A stretch of DNA of 64,000 nucleotides from Phycisphaerae bacterium (GTDB lineage Bacteria > Planctomycetota > Phycisphaerae > Phycisphaerales > SM1A02): NCBI GenBank assembly GCA_002702575.1, contig PAAJ01000001.1:1-64000 (forward strand). Reading direction: 5' to 3'. Below are positions 42,164 through 51,190 of this stretch, one piece after another (position 1 is the first letter of the stretch; each line of letters begins with the position of its first letter). The position numbers and the translations under genes were made by a program. Below the pieces are notes generated by a model, which worked only from the letters and a program-made list of their open reading frames with translations, was not told the DNA's origin and made no database searches.

Positions 42164-43177
42164 TCAGTCCAGGGCCGCCATCATTTCCAGCATGTCGATG
42201 CATCGTGTCGCATAACCCGATTCATTGTCGTACCAACTGACGACCTTGAAGAATCGGTCATTCAACTCGATGCCGGCTGTCGCGTCATAGATGCTGCTGT
42301 GAGGATCGCTCAGGAAGTCGCTGCTGACAACAGGGTCTTCGGTGTAACCGAGGACGCCCTGCATGGATCCTTCGGACGCCGCCTTCATGGCCTGGCTGAT
42401 CGCTTCGAGGCTGGTTGGCTTCTCTGAGCGGAACGTCAGATCGACAACAGAGACATCCGCCGTCGGAACCCTGAAGGACATGCCCGTCAGTTTGCCCTGA
42501 ACCTCCGGCAAGCAGAGTCCGACTGCTTTCGCAGCCCCGGTGCTTGCAGGAATGATGTTCATGTAGGCGTTTCGACCGCCTCTCATGTCCTTCTTGGAGG
42601 GACCATCCTGTGTTGGTTGAGTCGCTGTCGCAGCATGCGTCGTCGTCATGAGACCTTCTTCAAGTCCACAGCAGTCCATGATCACCTTGGTGATCGGAGC
42701 CAGACAGTTTGTCGTGCAGGACGCGTTGGAAACGATTGGATGCTTCGCCGGATCGTACTGATCACTGTTGACCTTGTAGACCAGGGTGGGAACCTCATCG
42801 GGAGTCTTGGTCGGAGCAGAAATCAGAACACGCTTGGCGCCTGCCTCAAGATGCTTGGCCGCATCCGAAGCCTTCGTGAACAGGCCCGTTGATTCAATGA
42901 CGTAGTCCACTCCAAGATCGCCCCAGCCCAGATTTGCTGGATCGCGTTCACTGAAACAGGCCGTGGAATGCGATCCGCACACGAGGACATCTCCCTCAGC
43001 CTGCACAGCCGGCGTGAAGCGTCCGTGCATCGTGTCGTACGTGACCAGGTAGGCCAGATTGGAGGCCGGCACCAGATCATTGATCGCGACAACCTCGAAT
43101 CCACCTCGACGAATCGCCTCGCGGTAGGCCAGGCGGCCGATACGGCCGAATCCATTGATTCCGATTCGAATGGTCAT
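42164..43177 (-). CDS. gap: Glyceraldehyde-3-phosphate dehydrogenase
   Basis: 337 residues, glycolysis. The NAD-binding N-terminus is [11 protein letters not shown]. The catalytic Cys is in Ser-Asn-Ala-Ser-Cys-Thr-Thr-Asn-Cys. The start at 43177 is set by homology and by GGAGAGG just upstream. No pgk or tpi is adjacent. Its 3' end is 17 bp from the convergent beta-helix gene. Confidence 0.96.
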   Translation of the reverse strand: MTIRIGINGFGRIGRLAYREAIRRGGFEVVAINDLVPASNLAYLVTYDTMHGRFTPAVQAEGDVLVCGSHSTACFSERDPANLGWGDLGVDYVIESTGLFTKASDAAKHLEAGAKRVLISAPTKTPDEVPTLVYKVNSDQYDPAKHPIVSNASCTTNCLAPITKVIMDCCGLEEGLMTTTHAATATQPTQDGPSKKDMRGGRNAYMNIIPASTGAAKAVGLCLPEVQGKLTGMSFRVPTADVSVVDLTFRSEKPTSLEAISQAMKAASEGSMQGVLGYTEDPVVSSDFLSDPHSSIYDATAGIELNDRFFKVVSWYDNESGYATRCIDMLEMMAALD

Positions 43178-43384
43178 GGTGCCTCTCCTTTGGGGGCTTG
43201 TTGGCGGGGTGACGAGCCGGAGTGTTGGCTGGAATCGCGGCAGGGTACGGTTCCCGGGCCAAGGGTTCAACCGCCTTGATCCGGAATCCGATTCTGGATA
43301 CTACTGGAGTACCAGCAGGGACGTCCCTGAACGATCAGGAAGCCATGGCTGTTGACCCGTTTGCTACCAATCAGGAGTTTTCAC

Positions 43385-43780
43385 GTGAAACAACGACGCT
43401 CGCTTCTCTTGTCATTCCTCATGATGCTGAGCATGGCAGGCTGCTCGACGGTCAAAGAGGGTCCTCATCGGACTCAGGTGGACTCCTCAAGAATTGAACT
43501 GGCTGCATCGTTGGAGAATCGGATCCAGATCGAAGGCATCCTGGCAAGAAGGTTCACAGATCGACTTCAGGCACAGGTCATTCTGAAGAACATCGGAAAC
43601 GATGCAGCCCATGTTCAGACGCGTTTCATGTGGTTCTCAAGTACAGGCGCTCCACTGGACGAATCAACCGCCATCTGGGAGGGCTGGGTCCTCAAGCCGG
43701 GTGAGGATCGCACGATCACCGGAACCGCGGGGAGCGCGAAGGCAAGTGATTTCAGGCTGTCCATTCAACCCCACGAATAG
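43385..43780 (+). CDS. YcfL/DUF1425-like lipoprotein
   Basis: 131 residues. The GTG start at 43385 is favoured over the TTG at 43352 because AGGAG lies 7 nt upstream and the signal peptide begins right there. The lipobox is Leu-Ser-Met-Ala-Gly-Cys. The mature beta-rich domain, with Gln-Ala-Gln-Val-Ile-Leu-Lys-Asn-Ile and Trp-Phe-x-x-x-Gly, resembles YcfL (DUF1425). In enterobacteria ycfL sits beside lpoB; here it does not. Function unknown. Confidence 0.75.
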   Translation: MKQRRSLLLSFLMMLSMAGCSTVKEGPHRTQVDSSRIELAASLENRIQIEGILARRFTDRLQAQVILKNIGNDAAHVQTRFMWFSSTGAPLDESTAIWEGWVLKPGEDRTITGTAGSAKASDFRLSIQPHE

Positions 43781-43877
43781 ACCGGTTGATGAATCGTAGA
43801 CACGGCCCTCAGGCTGGACATCACACGATGACTGTTCAGAGACGGTCCTGTGAGTTTGCGTGAGAACGACGACCGAC

Positions 43878-44429
43878 TCAGGCCGTCCATGGGATGTCCT
43901 CGATACCTCGAAGACGATTGGCTGCGCGAGCCATGGCAAAGAGGAGATCGCTGGCACGATTGATCCAGACCATGATGTCTCGACCACAGTCATCTTCATG
44001 GTTCAGCATGCTCACGGCACGCTCACATCGTCTGGATGCGCCTCGTGCCACATGAAGCCGTGCGGCAAGCTCGCAACCACCTGGCAGGACAAAGGTCTTG
44101 AGCGGAGTGTTCTGATCGTCGATCTCGTCAATCAGATCCTCGAGGACCTCGACATCGGATGCCTGAATTCTCGGGATCTTGTCCTCATGGGGACCACCCG
44201 GAGGTGTGGCCAGATCGGCGCCCAGTACGAAGACCTTGTCCTGAAGCAGATTGATGATCTCCGAGAGTCGCTCATCCACATCTTCACAGGCACATCGAGC
44301 GAGCCCGAGGAAGGCATTCATCTCGTCTGCGGCGCCATACGCGGCGACACGACCATGATGCTTCGGTACGCGACCGCCGCCGAAGAGATCGGTGCATCCA
44401 TCATCGCCTCGACCCGTGTAGAGACTCAT
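43878..44429 (-). CDS. pduO: Cob(I)alamin adenosyltransferase, PduO type
   Basis: 183 residues. Transfers the adenosyl group of ATP to reduced cobalamin to make coenzyme B12. N-terminal Thr-Gly-Arg-Gly-Asp-Asp-Gly and the C-terminal Arg-Arg-Cys-Glu-Arg and Trp-Ile-Asn-Arg-Ala-Ser-Asp motifs bind ATP and cobalamin in a trimer. It lies 20 bp after atpG on the same strand. No B12-dependent mutase or cobalamin riboswitch was seen nearby. Confidence 0.94.
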   Translation of the reverse strand: MSLYTGRGDDGCTDLFGGGRVPKHHGRVAAYGAADEMNAFLGLARCACEDVDERLSEIINLLQDKVFVLGADLATPPGGPHEDKIPRIQASDVEVLEDLIDEIDDQNTPLKTFVLPGGCELAARLHVARGASRRCERAVSMLNHEDDCGRDIMVWINRASDLLFAMARAANRLRGIEDIPWTA

Positions 44430-44449
44430 CCGGCAATCAGCTCCAGGTT

Positions 44450-45328
44450 CTATTCCAGTGCTGCTGCACCGGAGACGATCTCGGTCAGCTCGGTAGTGAT
44501 CTGACCCTGTCGAGCCCGGTTGAACAGACGACGGAGGGTGCTGCCAAATTCCTTGGCGTTCTCGGTTGCAGCCTTCATGGCGATCATTCGCATGATCTGC
44601 TCACTCACGACCGCTTCGTTGAATGCCTGAAGCAGTGCCGTCTTGACGGTCAGAGGCAGCAGTTCGTCCAGGAGTTCGCGGGCGGATGGGAGGAAGTCGT
44701 ATTGAGGCTGGTAACCCGTCGATTCGGAATCTTCGCCAGAGCTTGTCTCCGCCATGGGAAGCAGCTGCTTGATCTCGGGAACCTGACGTGAGGTGGTGAC
44801 GAATCGCATCGAGATGATGCGGATCGCATCGTACTCACCGGCCATGTATCGCTCGATGTAGCTCGCTGCAATCGCACCGACGTCCTCATAGCTCGGCTTG
44901 TCACCGATGTCATGACGATTATCCACATCGACCCGCTGGAACTTGAAGTAACCGAGGCCCTTCTTGCCTGCGACCTCGAGGTCGTAGTCGATGCCATTGC
45001 TCTTGAGATCCCGGATGTAGTTCAACGCCGTCCTGAGAACGGTGCCGTTGTACGCACCGCACAGACCGCGATCCGAGCAGATCACGAGAACCAGTTCCTT
45101 GCCGACCTTCTGGTCAGGACCGGAGATCAGCTTGGACTCGTATTCTCCAGCAGCCGTGGCGGCCTGACGCACCATGTCATCGATGCAGGCTGCGTAGGGC
45201 TTGGAGGATTCAGCGCGCTGGAGCGCCGATGTGAACTTGGCCGTCGCGATCATCTGCATCGTCTTGGTGATGCGGGCGATGGTCTGGACAGCCCCGATTC
45301 GCTTCTTGATTTCACGTATCTGGGCCAT
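44450..45328 (-). CDS. atpG: F1-ATP synthase gamma subunit
   Basis: 292 residues. The central stalk of F1F0-ATPase. The N-terminal helix Arg-Glu-Ile-Lys-Lys-Arg-Ile, then Thr-Lys-Thr-Met-Gln-Met-Ile-Ala, and the C-terminal Met-x-Ala-Met/Lys-Ala-Ala-Thr-Glu-Asn-Ala helix are typical. Ser-Asp-Arg-Gly-Leu-Cys-Gly is also conserved. The other atp genes are absent from this region, so the gene stands apart from the normal operon. A TAGACT hexamer lies 10 nt before the ATG. Confidence 0.95.
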   Translation of the reverse strand: MAQIREIKKRIGAVQTIARITKTMQMIATAKFTSALQRAESSKPYAACIDDMVRQAATAAGEYESKLISGPDQKVGKELVLVICSDRGLCGAYNGTVLRTALNYIRDLKSNGIDYDLEVAGKKGLGYFKFQRVDVDNRHDIGDKPSYEDVGAIAASYIERYMAGEYDAIRIISMRFVTTSRQVPEIKQLLPMAETSSGEDSESTGYQPQYDFLPSARELLDELLPLTVKTALLQAFNEAVVSEQIMRMIAMKAATENAKEFGSTLRRLFNRARQGQITTELTEIVSGAAALE

Positions 45329-45341
45329 GGAACCGCGGAGT

Positions 45342-46223
45342 CTAACAAGACGGCGTCCGGGCCGCCTCCCCGGGGGGATCCAACGTGGGCTCGGCCCCGT
45401 CGGAAGCCAGTCTCAGGCCATCCCAGGCAAGGCGGATGCCCTCTGGCAGGGTGGCCTCCGTCGCAGCGTGGCCGATCTCATGGGCCATGTGGATGAACCA
45501 GGTCTGGCCCGCGTCGATGGTCCTGGCGGCCTTGATGGCCTGATCAAGGTTGAAATGGGTGGGATGGTGACGCTCCCGGAGCATGTCGAGAAAGAGCGTC
45601 TGGAGTCCCGTCAGCCGCGTCCAGCTCTCCGGAGGGATCGAGGACACGTCGGTGCACCAGGCCAGAGGCAGATGGGGTGAGGTCGCGTCCGTGCCGAATC
45701 GGAAGCCCAGAATCGGAAGCCTGCCGTGCAGGAGCCTGATGGGCTCCACCTGCAATCCAAAGAGATCGAGTGTCCTGCCCGGTTCCAGTTGGTGTGCGAC
45801 CAGAGTGGCCACGAAGGAATCATTGACGTTTCGATCTCTCTGGAAGATGTGCCGGTACACGCGATCCAGATGATCCAGGGTGTGTCGCTCGGCATAGATC
45901 TCGATCGGCGATTGCATGGTGATGTTGAATCGCCTGACTTCATCGAGGCCGAACGTGTGATCGACATGGTTGTGCGTGAAGAGGATGGCATCGCATCGGT
46001 CGATCCCTGCACGAAGAACCTGCTGCCTGAGATCCGGGGAGGCATCGATGAGAATCGTGCGAGGCTGATCCTGTGCGTCCGTGAACCGAATCGCGGCAGA
46101 GGTCCGCAGACGCTTGTCCCTCGGATCCTCACTGTGACAGACCTCGCAGTCACATCCGATCGCGGGAATACCCGCGGATGTCCCGGACCCGAGAACCAGG
46201 AATTCAAGGTCACGCATGACCAT
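45342..46223 (-). CDS. PhnP-like metallo-beta-lactamase-fold hydrolase
   Basis: 293 residues. Leu-Gly-Ser-Gly-Thr-Ser-Ala-Gly-Ile-Pro-Ala-Ile-Gly-Cys and the cysteine group in Cys-Asp-Cys-Glu-Val-Cys match the PhnP/phosphodiesterase group, whose cysteines hold a structural zinc. Thr-His-Asn-His-Val-Asp-His is the catalytic metal motif. In other bacteria relatives cleave cyclic phosphodiesters. No phn genes are nearby. Its start overlaps the end of the thiE gene (M1 at 46223, M3 at 46217), so it is coupled to it. Confidence 0.87.
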   Translation of the reverse strand: MVMRDLEFLVLGSGTSAGIPAIGCDCEVCHSEDPRDKRLRTSAAIRFTDAQDQPRTILIDASPDLRQQVLRAGIDRCDAILFTHNHVDHTFGLDEVRRFNITMQSPIEIYAERHTLDHLDRVYRHIFQRDRNVNDSFVATLVAHQLEPGRTLDLFGLQVEPIRLLHGRLPILGFRFGTDATSPHLPLAWCTDVSSIPPESWTRLTGLQTLFLDMLRERHHPTHFNLDQAIKAARTIDAGQTWFIHMAHEIGHAATEATLPEGIRLAWDGLRLASDGAEPTLDPPGEAARTPSC

Positions 46224-47286
46224 TCACTGGACGTGCAGCCATGTGGTTGCCAGGAGGTTCATTCATGGCGGCAACCAGAATCGCGGTCGCTTCAGCGGGA
46301 TCCTGTGCATCACAGACTCCGCCGCATACCGCAATCCCACGACCACCTGCCTCACGAACACGAGCGACGTTGGAAGCATCAATCCCTCCGATTGCCAGGT
46401 GTGGACAGTCACCCAGCGTCCGGGTCAGCGCCTCGAGTCGATCCGGTCCGATCGGTTCGAGTTGTGGCTTGGTCGATGATGCGAACATTGGACCGACGCC
46501 GATCGTGGAGGCCCCGTCACGAATCGCGGCCTCGACGGCTTCGGCGGTTCGGGCCGTTGCGCCGACGATCAGATCATTCCCGGCGATCCGGCGGACTTCG
46601 GAGACGGACAGATCATGGGCACCCACATGCACGCCATCCGCACCGGAGGCGAGCGCGATATCCAGCCGATCATTGATCATCACAGCCACGCCCCTGGGTC
46701 GTGCAAGATCCACAAGACGTCGTGCTCGATCAAGCAGCGTCCGGGTATCAAGCGATTTCTCTCTGAGCTGAAGACACTCGGCACCGCCGTCGATGGCTGC
46801 TTCAGCCACGTCCAGCCAGGGTCGAACACATCTGGACTCGGTCAAGAGCACACACACGCCCCAGTGGGGTGACTGGCGGGCTGGCAACGCCGTCTCGATT
46901 TCACCGGCACAGTCATATGTTTCGTACCGCATGCGTTCGATGGTTCCAGCCAGATGAGGCGCCTCCACCTTGGCGAGTTCCTCCAGCGATCGAAGTGCCT
47001 CCGTGGCTCGACGTCCGGCTGCCGCGGCCACGGAACGCAGATCCCTGCGGGTGCCCTCGGCAGTGGTTGAGATGTCCGTTCCGACGTCCCCGGCGGTATT
47101 CCTCGAGAGCACCATCGAGAGACCAGGCCACTGGGATGCCAGGTCGCTCAATGCGTGACGAGCCTTCTTGAGAGTTTCAACGTGCCTCGCGTCGTCCAGA
47201 ATGAATCGGGCAAGGTCCTCGAGAACCCGAAGCCCTTCTCGGGCCCTGTTGAAGGCGGCATCCGTCATTCGGCTGGAGGCTGACAT
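46210..47286 (-). CDS. thiE: Bifunctional ThiD2-ThiE protein (thiamine biosynthesis)
   Basis: 358 residues. Residues about 5-140 form the ThiD2 domain (Asn-Arg-Ala-Arg-Glu-Gly-Leu-Arg-Val-Leu-Glu-Asp and later Glu-Ala-Leu-Arg-Ser-Leu-Glu-Glu), an alternative HMP-phosphate kinase. Residues about 155-345 are ThiE (thiamine phosphate synthase) with Leu-Gln-Leu-Arg-Glu-Lys, Ile-Asn-Asp-Arg and Gly-Val-Gly-Pro-Met-Phe-Ala-Ser. The start at 47286 is chosen because TACCAT ends 7 nt before it; 47295 is an alternative that keeps three more residues. No TPP riboswitch was found. Confidence 0.9.
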   Translation of the reverse strand: MSASSRMTDAAFNRAREGLRVLEDLARFILDDARHVETLKKARHALSDLASQWPGLSMVLSRNTAGDVGTDISTTAEGTRRDLRSVAAAAGRRATEALRSLEELAKVEAPHLAGTIERMRYETYDCAGEIETALPARQSPHWGVCVLLTESRCVRPWLDVAEAAIDGGAECLQLREKSLDTRTLLDRARRLVDLARPRGVAVMINDRLDIALASGADGVHVGAHDLSVSEVRRIAGNDLIVGATARTAEAVEAAIRDGASTIGVGPMFASSTKPQLEPIGPDRLEALTRTLGDCPHLAIGGIDASNVARVREAGGRGIAVCGGVCDAQDPAEATAILVAAMNEPPGNHMAARPVNGHA

Positions 47287-47293
47287 GAGCCTC

Positions 47294-47299
47294 ATGGTA
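47294..47299 (-). promoter_or_regulatory. Candidate -10 element of a leaderless promoter (thiE)
   Basis: TACCAT on the minus strand ends 7 nt before the ATG at 47286. If true, the ATG at 47295 would lie inside the promoter. Confidence 0.45.
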
Positions 47300-47385
47300 G
47301 CCCGCACTGAAGTAGACAAGCCGGCGTAGTCGATGATGAGCCACACATCACTCGCATACGCCCATCCATCGGGCAGGAGATACCC

Positions 47386-48861
47386 GTGTACCGCACCATT
47401 CGGACTGGATCACCCCGCAAATCAACCCTGCTGGTCGGCCTGCCGACCGGAACCACTCGACTGCCGAAGCCTCTGGTGGCATTCGACGAGGCTCATGGTG
47501 CCCGAATCCGCCAGGCGATGAAATCCCGGATGTTCTCAGGCAAGGAAGGTGATGTCGTTGTCGAGGGAGATGACGTCCTCCTGGTCGGCCTGGGTGATCA
47601 GAACACGATCGACCTGAATTCGATCCGACGACTGGGTGGACGATTGGTCCGAAAACTGCACGCCATGGACATCCAGGCCCTGGACGTCCAGCTTGATCTG
47701 ACCATCCCTCGCCGGATCGCAGACCCCGAATCCGTCGGTCAGGCATTGGCCGAAGGCATGGTGCTGGCGAACTGGGAAGTGGATTTCTTTGATGGCAAGG
47801 CGAGCACGAACGAGCCTGCCAGTGGGTCGCTCTCGCTGGGTGCATCCTGTCAGGAAGTGAGAGGCGGCATGCGTCGCGGCATCATCCTGGCGGAATCAAC
47901 GAATGAATCGCGGAGGCTCTCCGCGACACCGCCCAACATCTGCGTCCCTTCATGGGTCGCTCAACAGGCTCGTGCCGCTGCGAGAAAGCATGGCATGAAG
48001 TGTCGTGTGATCTCGTTTGCCGAAGCCAAACGTCTGGGCATGGGCGGTCTGGTCAATGTCGGCATCGGCTCCTCCAACAAGCCATGCATGATGATTCTCG
48101 AGCACAAGCCCGCCCGACCACGCCCGGGTCATCGACTGGCGCTCGTGGGAAAGACCATGACCTACGACAGTGGTGGATACTCGCTGAAGATATCCAACAC
48201 GATGAAGGGCATGAAATACGACATGAACGGTGGCGCCGCGGTCTTTGGCGCGATGATCGCCATTGCCCGACTGAAGCTGCCCGTCCATGTGTTCGGCGTT
48301 CTGCCATGTGCTGAGAATCTGGTGAGTGGTGACGCCTATCGACCGGACGACATCATCACCATGTTCAATGGCGTGACGGTCGAGGTCACGAATACCGACG
48401 CAGAAGGTCGTCTGATTCTTGGTGATGCGCTCTCATGGACCTGCCGAAAGATCAAACCGACCGCCATCGTCGATGTCGCCACCCTCACGGGCGGTGTTGT
48501 CGTCGGACTGGGTCACTTCTGTGCGGGTCTCTGGTGTGAGGATGCCCCGTTCCGAAACCAGATCGAAGAAGCAGCGGAATCCACGGGCGAACGTGTCTGG
48601 CAGCTTCCGCTCTGGGAAGCGCATCGGAAGTTCATGCGTGCACAGCATGCGGACCTCTGGAACTCGGGCCCGAACCGGAATGCGCATCCGATCCAGGGGG
48701 CCGCTTTCCTGAGCTACTTCGTGGACGACGATGTGCCGTGGGCGCATCTCGACATCGCTGGAGTCAGTGCAGTGGACAAGCGTGACGATCTGCATGTCGT
48801 GGGCCCGACCGGATACGGCGTCCGATTGCTTTCCGAACTCGTGGCCCGGACGGGGGCCTGA
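47386..48861 (+). CDS. pepA: Leucyl aminopeptidase (M17, PepA family)
   Basis: 491 residues. Two-metal aminopeptidase removing N-terminal residues from peptides in the cytosol. The C-terminal catalytic domain has Lys-Thr-Met-Thr-Tyr-Asp-Ser-Gly-Gly-Tyr (usually Gly-Ile-Thr-Phe-Asp-Ser-Gly-Gly), Met-Asn-Gly-Gly-Ala, and Asn-Thr-Asp-Ala-Glu-Gly-Arg, the M17 signature. The N-terminal macro-like domain is complete. The GTG start has AGGAG upstream. Confidence 0.95.
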   Translation: MYRTIRTGSPRKSTLLVGLPTGTTRLPKPLVAFDEAHGARIRQAMKSRMFSGKEGDVVVEGDDVLLVGLGDQNTIDLNSIRRLGGRLVRKLHAMDIQALDVQLDLTIPRRIADPESVGQALAEGMVLANWEVDFFDGKASTNEPASGSLSLGASCQEVRGGMRRGIILAESTNESRRLSATPPNICVPSWVAQQARAAARKHGMKCRVISFAEAKRLGMGGLVNVGIGSSNKPCMMILEHKPARPRPGHRLALVGKTMTYDSGGYSLKISNTMKGMKYDMNGGAAVFGAMIAIARLKLPVHVFGVLPCAENLVSGDAYRPDDIITMFNGVTVEVTNTDAEGRLILGDALSWTCRKIKPTAIVDVATLTGGVVVGLGHFCAGLWCEDAPFRNQIEEAAESTGERVWQLPLWEAHRKFMRAQHADLWNSGPNRNAHPIQGAAFLSYFVDDDVPWAHLDIAGVSAVDKRDDLHVVGPTGYGVRLLSELVARTGA

Positions 48862-48875
48862 CCGGAAAGGATCGT

Positions 48876-49316
48876 TCAGTTCTTCTGGGAGAGAGCGGCG
48901 ACTCGATCCGGGATGATCTTCGAGAAGAACTCTGCCAGCTCGTCATATCGCGACTGGCCCTGTCCGATGGGATCCGGAACATCGCCGTCAGGATCCAGAA
49001 GAAGGACCTTGGCCTCCTGATCAGGATCGCCCTCCACGAGACGTCGCGCGACGTCCTGATGGCTTCGCGTCATGCAGAGGACCAGGTCCGCATTGCGGAT
49101 CATTTCAGCCGAGAGGGGGGTCGAATGACCCTGATACTCGATTCCCATGCTTTCAAGTGCCCGGAGCGTCTCCCGGGAAGTAGGGGCCCCATCACCGGCC
49201 GCCACTCCAGCGGATGCAACGAACGTGTCCTTCCCATCGAGGACGGAACGAGCGATGGCCTCGGCCATCGGGCTGCGGCAGGTATTGCCAGTACAGATGA
49301 AGAGGATCGTGTTCAC
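48876..49316 (-). CDS. Low-molecular-weight protein tyrosine phosphatase family
   Basis: 146 residues. GTG start at 49316, six residues before the active-site loop Cys-Thr-Gly-Asn-Thr-Cys-Arg-Ser-Pro-Met (CX5R). The general-acid Asp is in Val-Pro-Asp-Pro-Ile-Gly. This family includes tyrosine and arginine phosphatases (Wzb, YwlE) and arsenate reductase. The absence of the extra ArsC cysteines argues for a phosphatase. No polysaccharide or ars genes are adjacent. TAGTAT at 49339-49344 is a possible -10. Confidence 0.9.
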   Translation of the reverse strand: MNTILFICTGNTCRSPMAEAIARSVLDGKDTFVASAGVAAGDGAPTSRETLRALESMGIEYQGHSTPLSAEMIRNADLVLCMTRSHQDVARRLVEGDPDQEAKVLLLDPDGDVPDPIGQGQSRYDELAEFFSKIIPDRVAALSQKN

Positions 49317-49459
49317 GGCGGGTTCCTGAGATCGAGAGATACTATCCGAAGCCGTACTGGAGAGGATTTCCAGAGGCCGGATCAAGAGGGTCGCTTGCGT
49401 TCTGAGCGTTCATCCGCTTAGATGATCCTGCCAGTTGTTGGCAAATGGAGTGACTGAAC

Positions 49460-50029
49460 GTGGAGTTCATCAGCGTTGAAGAGGTCAACGAGCTGCTAGT
49501 GCAGCACGGGATCGAGCGACAATCACCGGACGACGACCACACATTCCTTCGAATGGTGGACGAATCCGCGCCAAGAAGACACCTGGCCGTCCCGGGCAGT
49601 GAAGTCGAACCCTTGAAAGGCGCGCAGGTCGTCGAGTTTTCCCTTGAGTCGATGCCGGGTGTCATTGACAACATCCTGCACAAGCTGCATCACAACCAGC
49701 TGATTCTCTTCCCGGTGGGTCGATGGAGAAGCATCTTCGATGTCGTCGCGTTCTCACTGGCGGAAAATGAGGAGTGGCAGAGAATCGATGCTGCTGCCAC
49801 AGTCGAACTGAATACACGCGATCCACTTCTGTGCGATACCGGCGATCTCCACCTTGTCTGCGAACTGGTCAAGACGCTGTTCCATGATTCGGAATCTCCG
49901 GACCAGGGGCTCCTCCTGATCACCGCGGGAATTCCACTCGTGATGGAAATCGTCCCCAACGGTGGTGTCAGGATGTCCTTCGGTACGGAGGCGGTTGCAG
50001 AAGAAGTGTCCGAAGCAATCACCGCCTGA
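49460..50029 (+). CDS. Uncharacterised protein
   Basis: 189 residues, GTG start with TGGAG upstream. No signal peptide or membrane helix. Predicted mixed alpha/beta with a hydrophobic C-terminal half (Gly-Leu-Leu-Leu-Ile-Thr-Ala-Gly-Ile-Pro-Leu-Val). It is the first gene of a plus-strand run of unknown genes that leads to lptB. No family was recognised. Confidence 0.65.
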   Translation: MEFISVEEVNELLVQHGIERQSPDDDHTFLRMVDESAPRRHLAVPGSEVEPLKGAQVVEFSLESMPGVIDNILHKLHHNQLILFPVGRWRSIFDVVAFSLAENEEWQRIDAAATVELNTRDPLLCDTGDLHLVCELVKTLFHDSESPDQGLLLITAGIPLVMEIVPNGGVRMSFGTEAVAEEVSEAITA

Positions 50030-50046
50030 CGTCAATCAACGCCACC

Positions 50047-50478
50047 GTGATCAGACCAACGCCTCAATCCGATGCCGATGGCTGCCGGGAAGACGGTCAT
50101 GAATCGATCCGTCAGGCACGGACGAATTTTGATGCCGTCATGGATGCCCTGCCTCCGATCATGGAGGGTCTTCAGGATGAAACCCTCGATGAGCTGAGGC
50201 CCCAACTGACCGAATTGATGCAACGACTCCTCGAAGGGACTCGAATGGTGGTCGAGATGGCTGAACGGCTTCAAGGTGGCATCCTCGACGAGGTCGAGAT
50301 GGCACAACGTTCATTGTCTGAACGGTTACTGGACTTTCGTCGAGCCATGGGGTCCGGTTCGACCGATACCATTCGGAAGTCACTTCATGCCGATCTGGAA
50401 GCTTCGGCCATGTACTGGAACAGACTGCTGGACGGCTTGGCCGGGTCGCTTCCGTCCAATGATCATGAGAATGCCTGA
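50047..50478 (+). CDS. Uncharacterised helical protein
   Basis: 143 residues, GTG start 17 bp after the preceding gene. Almost entirely alpha-helical by composition (Leu, Glu, Met, Arg heptads), with no signal or membrane segment, so likely a coiled-coil or helical-bundle protein. Near the start of the unknown-gene run before lptB. No homology was recognised. Confidence 0.6.
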   Translation: MIRPTPQSDADGCREDGHESIRQARTNFDAVMDALPPIMEGLQDETLDELRPQLTELMQRLLEGTRMVVEMAERLQGGILDEVEMAQRSLSERLLDFRRAMGSGSTDTIRKSLHADLEASAMYWNRLLDGLAGSLPSNDHENA

Positions 50479-50503
50479 CAAGGCGAGTGAACGAGGCGAT
50501 TGA

Positions 50504-51142
50504 ATGAATAGGACAAAGCAGATCCAGGGTCAGGTTGACAGGGCACTGGATGCCGCGCGTGAGCAATCCTGGTTCACGGCAGAAGCTCATTTCCTCAAGG
50601 CACTCGCGGCCAGTCGCAGTCGGAACGACTGGGAAGGCATGATCGAGATCGTCGAAGGTGTTCGACAGTGCCGTCAGGCCATTCGTCGCAAGGCGCTTGT
50701 CCGGGGGTCCGTTCGGATCTGTGATGATGGTGTGGTGGAGACCATGGAGCTTTCTCCAGGTCGATATCTCGTGCAACCACCGCTGGTGGGTGCCGACGCC
50801 AGAAGACTCATCCAGCACGGACGTGATCGAGGTGTTCCGATTGCCGTGCTCTGCAGGGAACCGACGACCAAGACGGGTCTCATTCCAATCGTCGCCATTG
50901 CACCCGGGACCACGGTCAGGGTGCAGATCGAACCGCCAACGAAGGAAGCGAAGCCGTCAACCAGCTGGTTCAAATCCGGTCTTGAGGCGCTCGGCGAATC
51001 CGCTCTTGAAAAAGTGGACCCCACGAAGCAGGTTGATCGCCGAATCGACACCCTGCTCGGATGTCTCGATGCACTGCCTGACTGCGACCCTGTGTACGTG
51101 GCCCTGGCGGAAACCTGCACGGAAGCCGCTCAGGATCAGTAA
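50504..51142 (+). CDS. Uncharacterised protein
   Basis: 212 residues. The N-terminal 60 residues are helical and TPR-like, and the middle is beta-rich (Tyr-Leu-Val-Gln-Pro-Pro, then Val-Pro-Ile-Ala-Val-Leu-Cys-Arg-Glu). A Pro/Lys linker and a C-terminal helical part follow. No signal peptide. It is 25 bp downstream of the previous gene, so the two are probably cotranscribed. No family was recognised. Confidence 0.65.
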   Translation: MNRTKQIQGQVDRALDAAREQSWFTAEAHFLKALAASRSRNDWEGMIEIVEGVRQCRQAIRRKALVRGSVRICDDGVVETMELSPGRYLVQPPLVGADARRLIQHGRDRGVPIAVLCREPTTKTGLIPIVAIAPGTTVRVQIEPPTKEAKPSTSWFKSGLEALGESALEKVDPTKQVDRRIDTLLGCLDALPDCDPVYVALAETCTEAAQDQ

Positions 51143-51190
51143 AGAGCCATTCGCCCGGGATGTACCATGTAACCGGGAAAGGATGCACCC

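Noticed and set aside
43781-44449. Cobalamin riboswitch near the adenosyltransferase
   Set aside because: The gap to atpG is 20 bp and no B12-box was found in the flanking sequence.
44918-44927. A perfect DnaA-box consensus (TTATCCACA)
   Set aside because: It is a single copy inside atpG coding sequence. No cluster of boxes, AT-rich unwinding element or dnaA gene is nearby, so it is not evidence of an origin.
47287-47385. TPP riboswitch upstream of thiE
   Set aside because: The region before thiE is under 100 bp, contains the pepA start side and shows no THI-box core. A leaderless start fits better.
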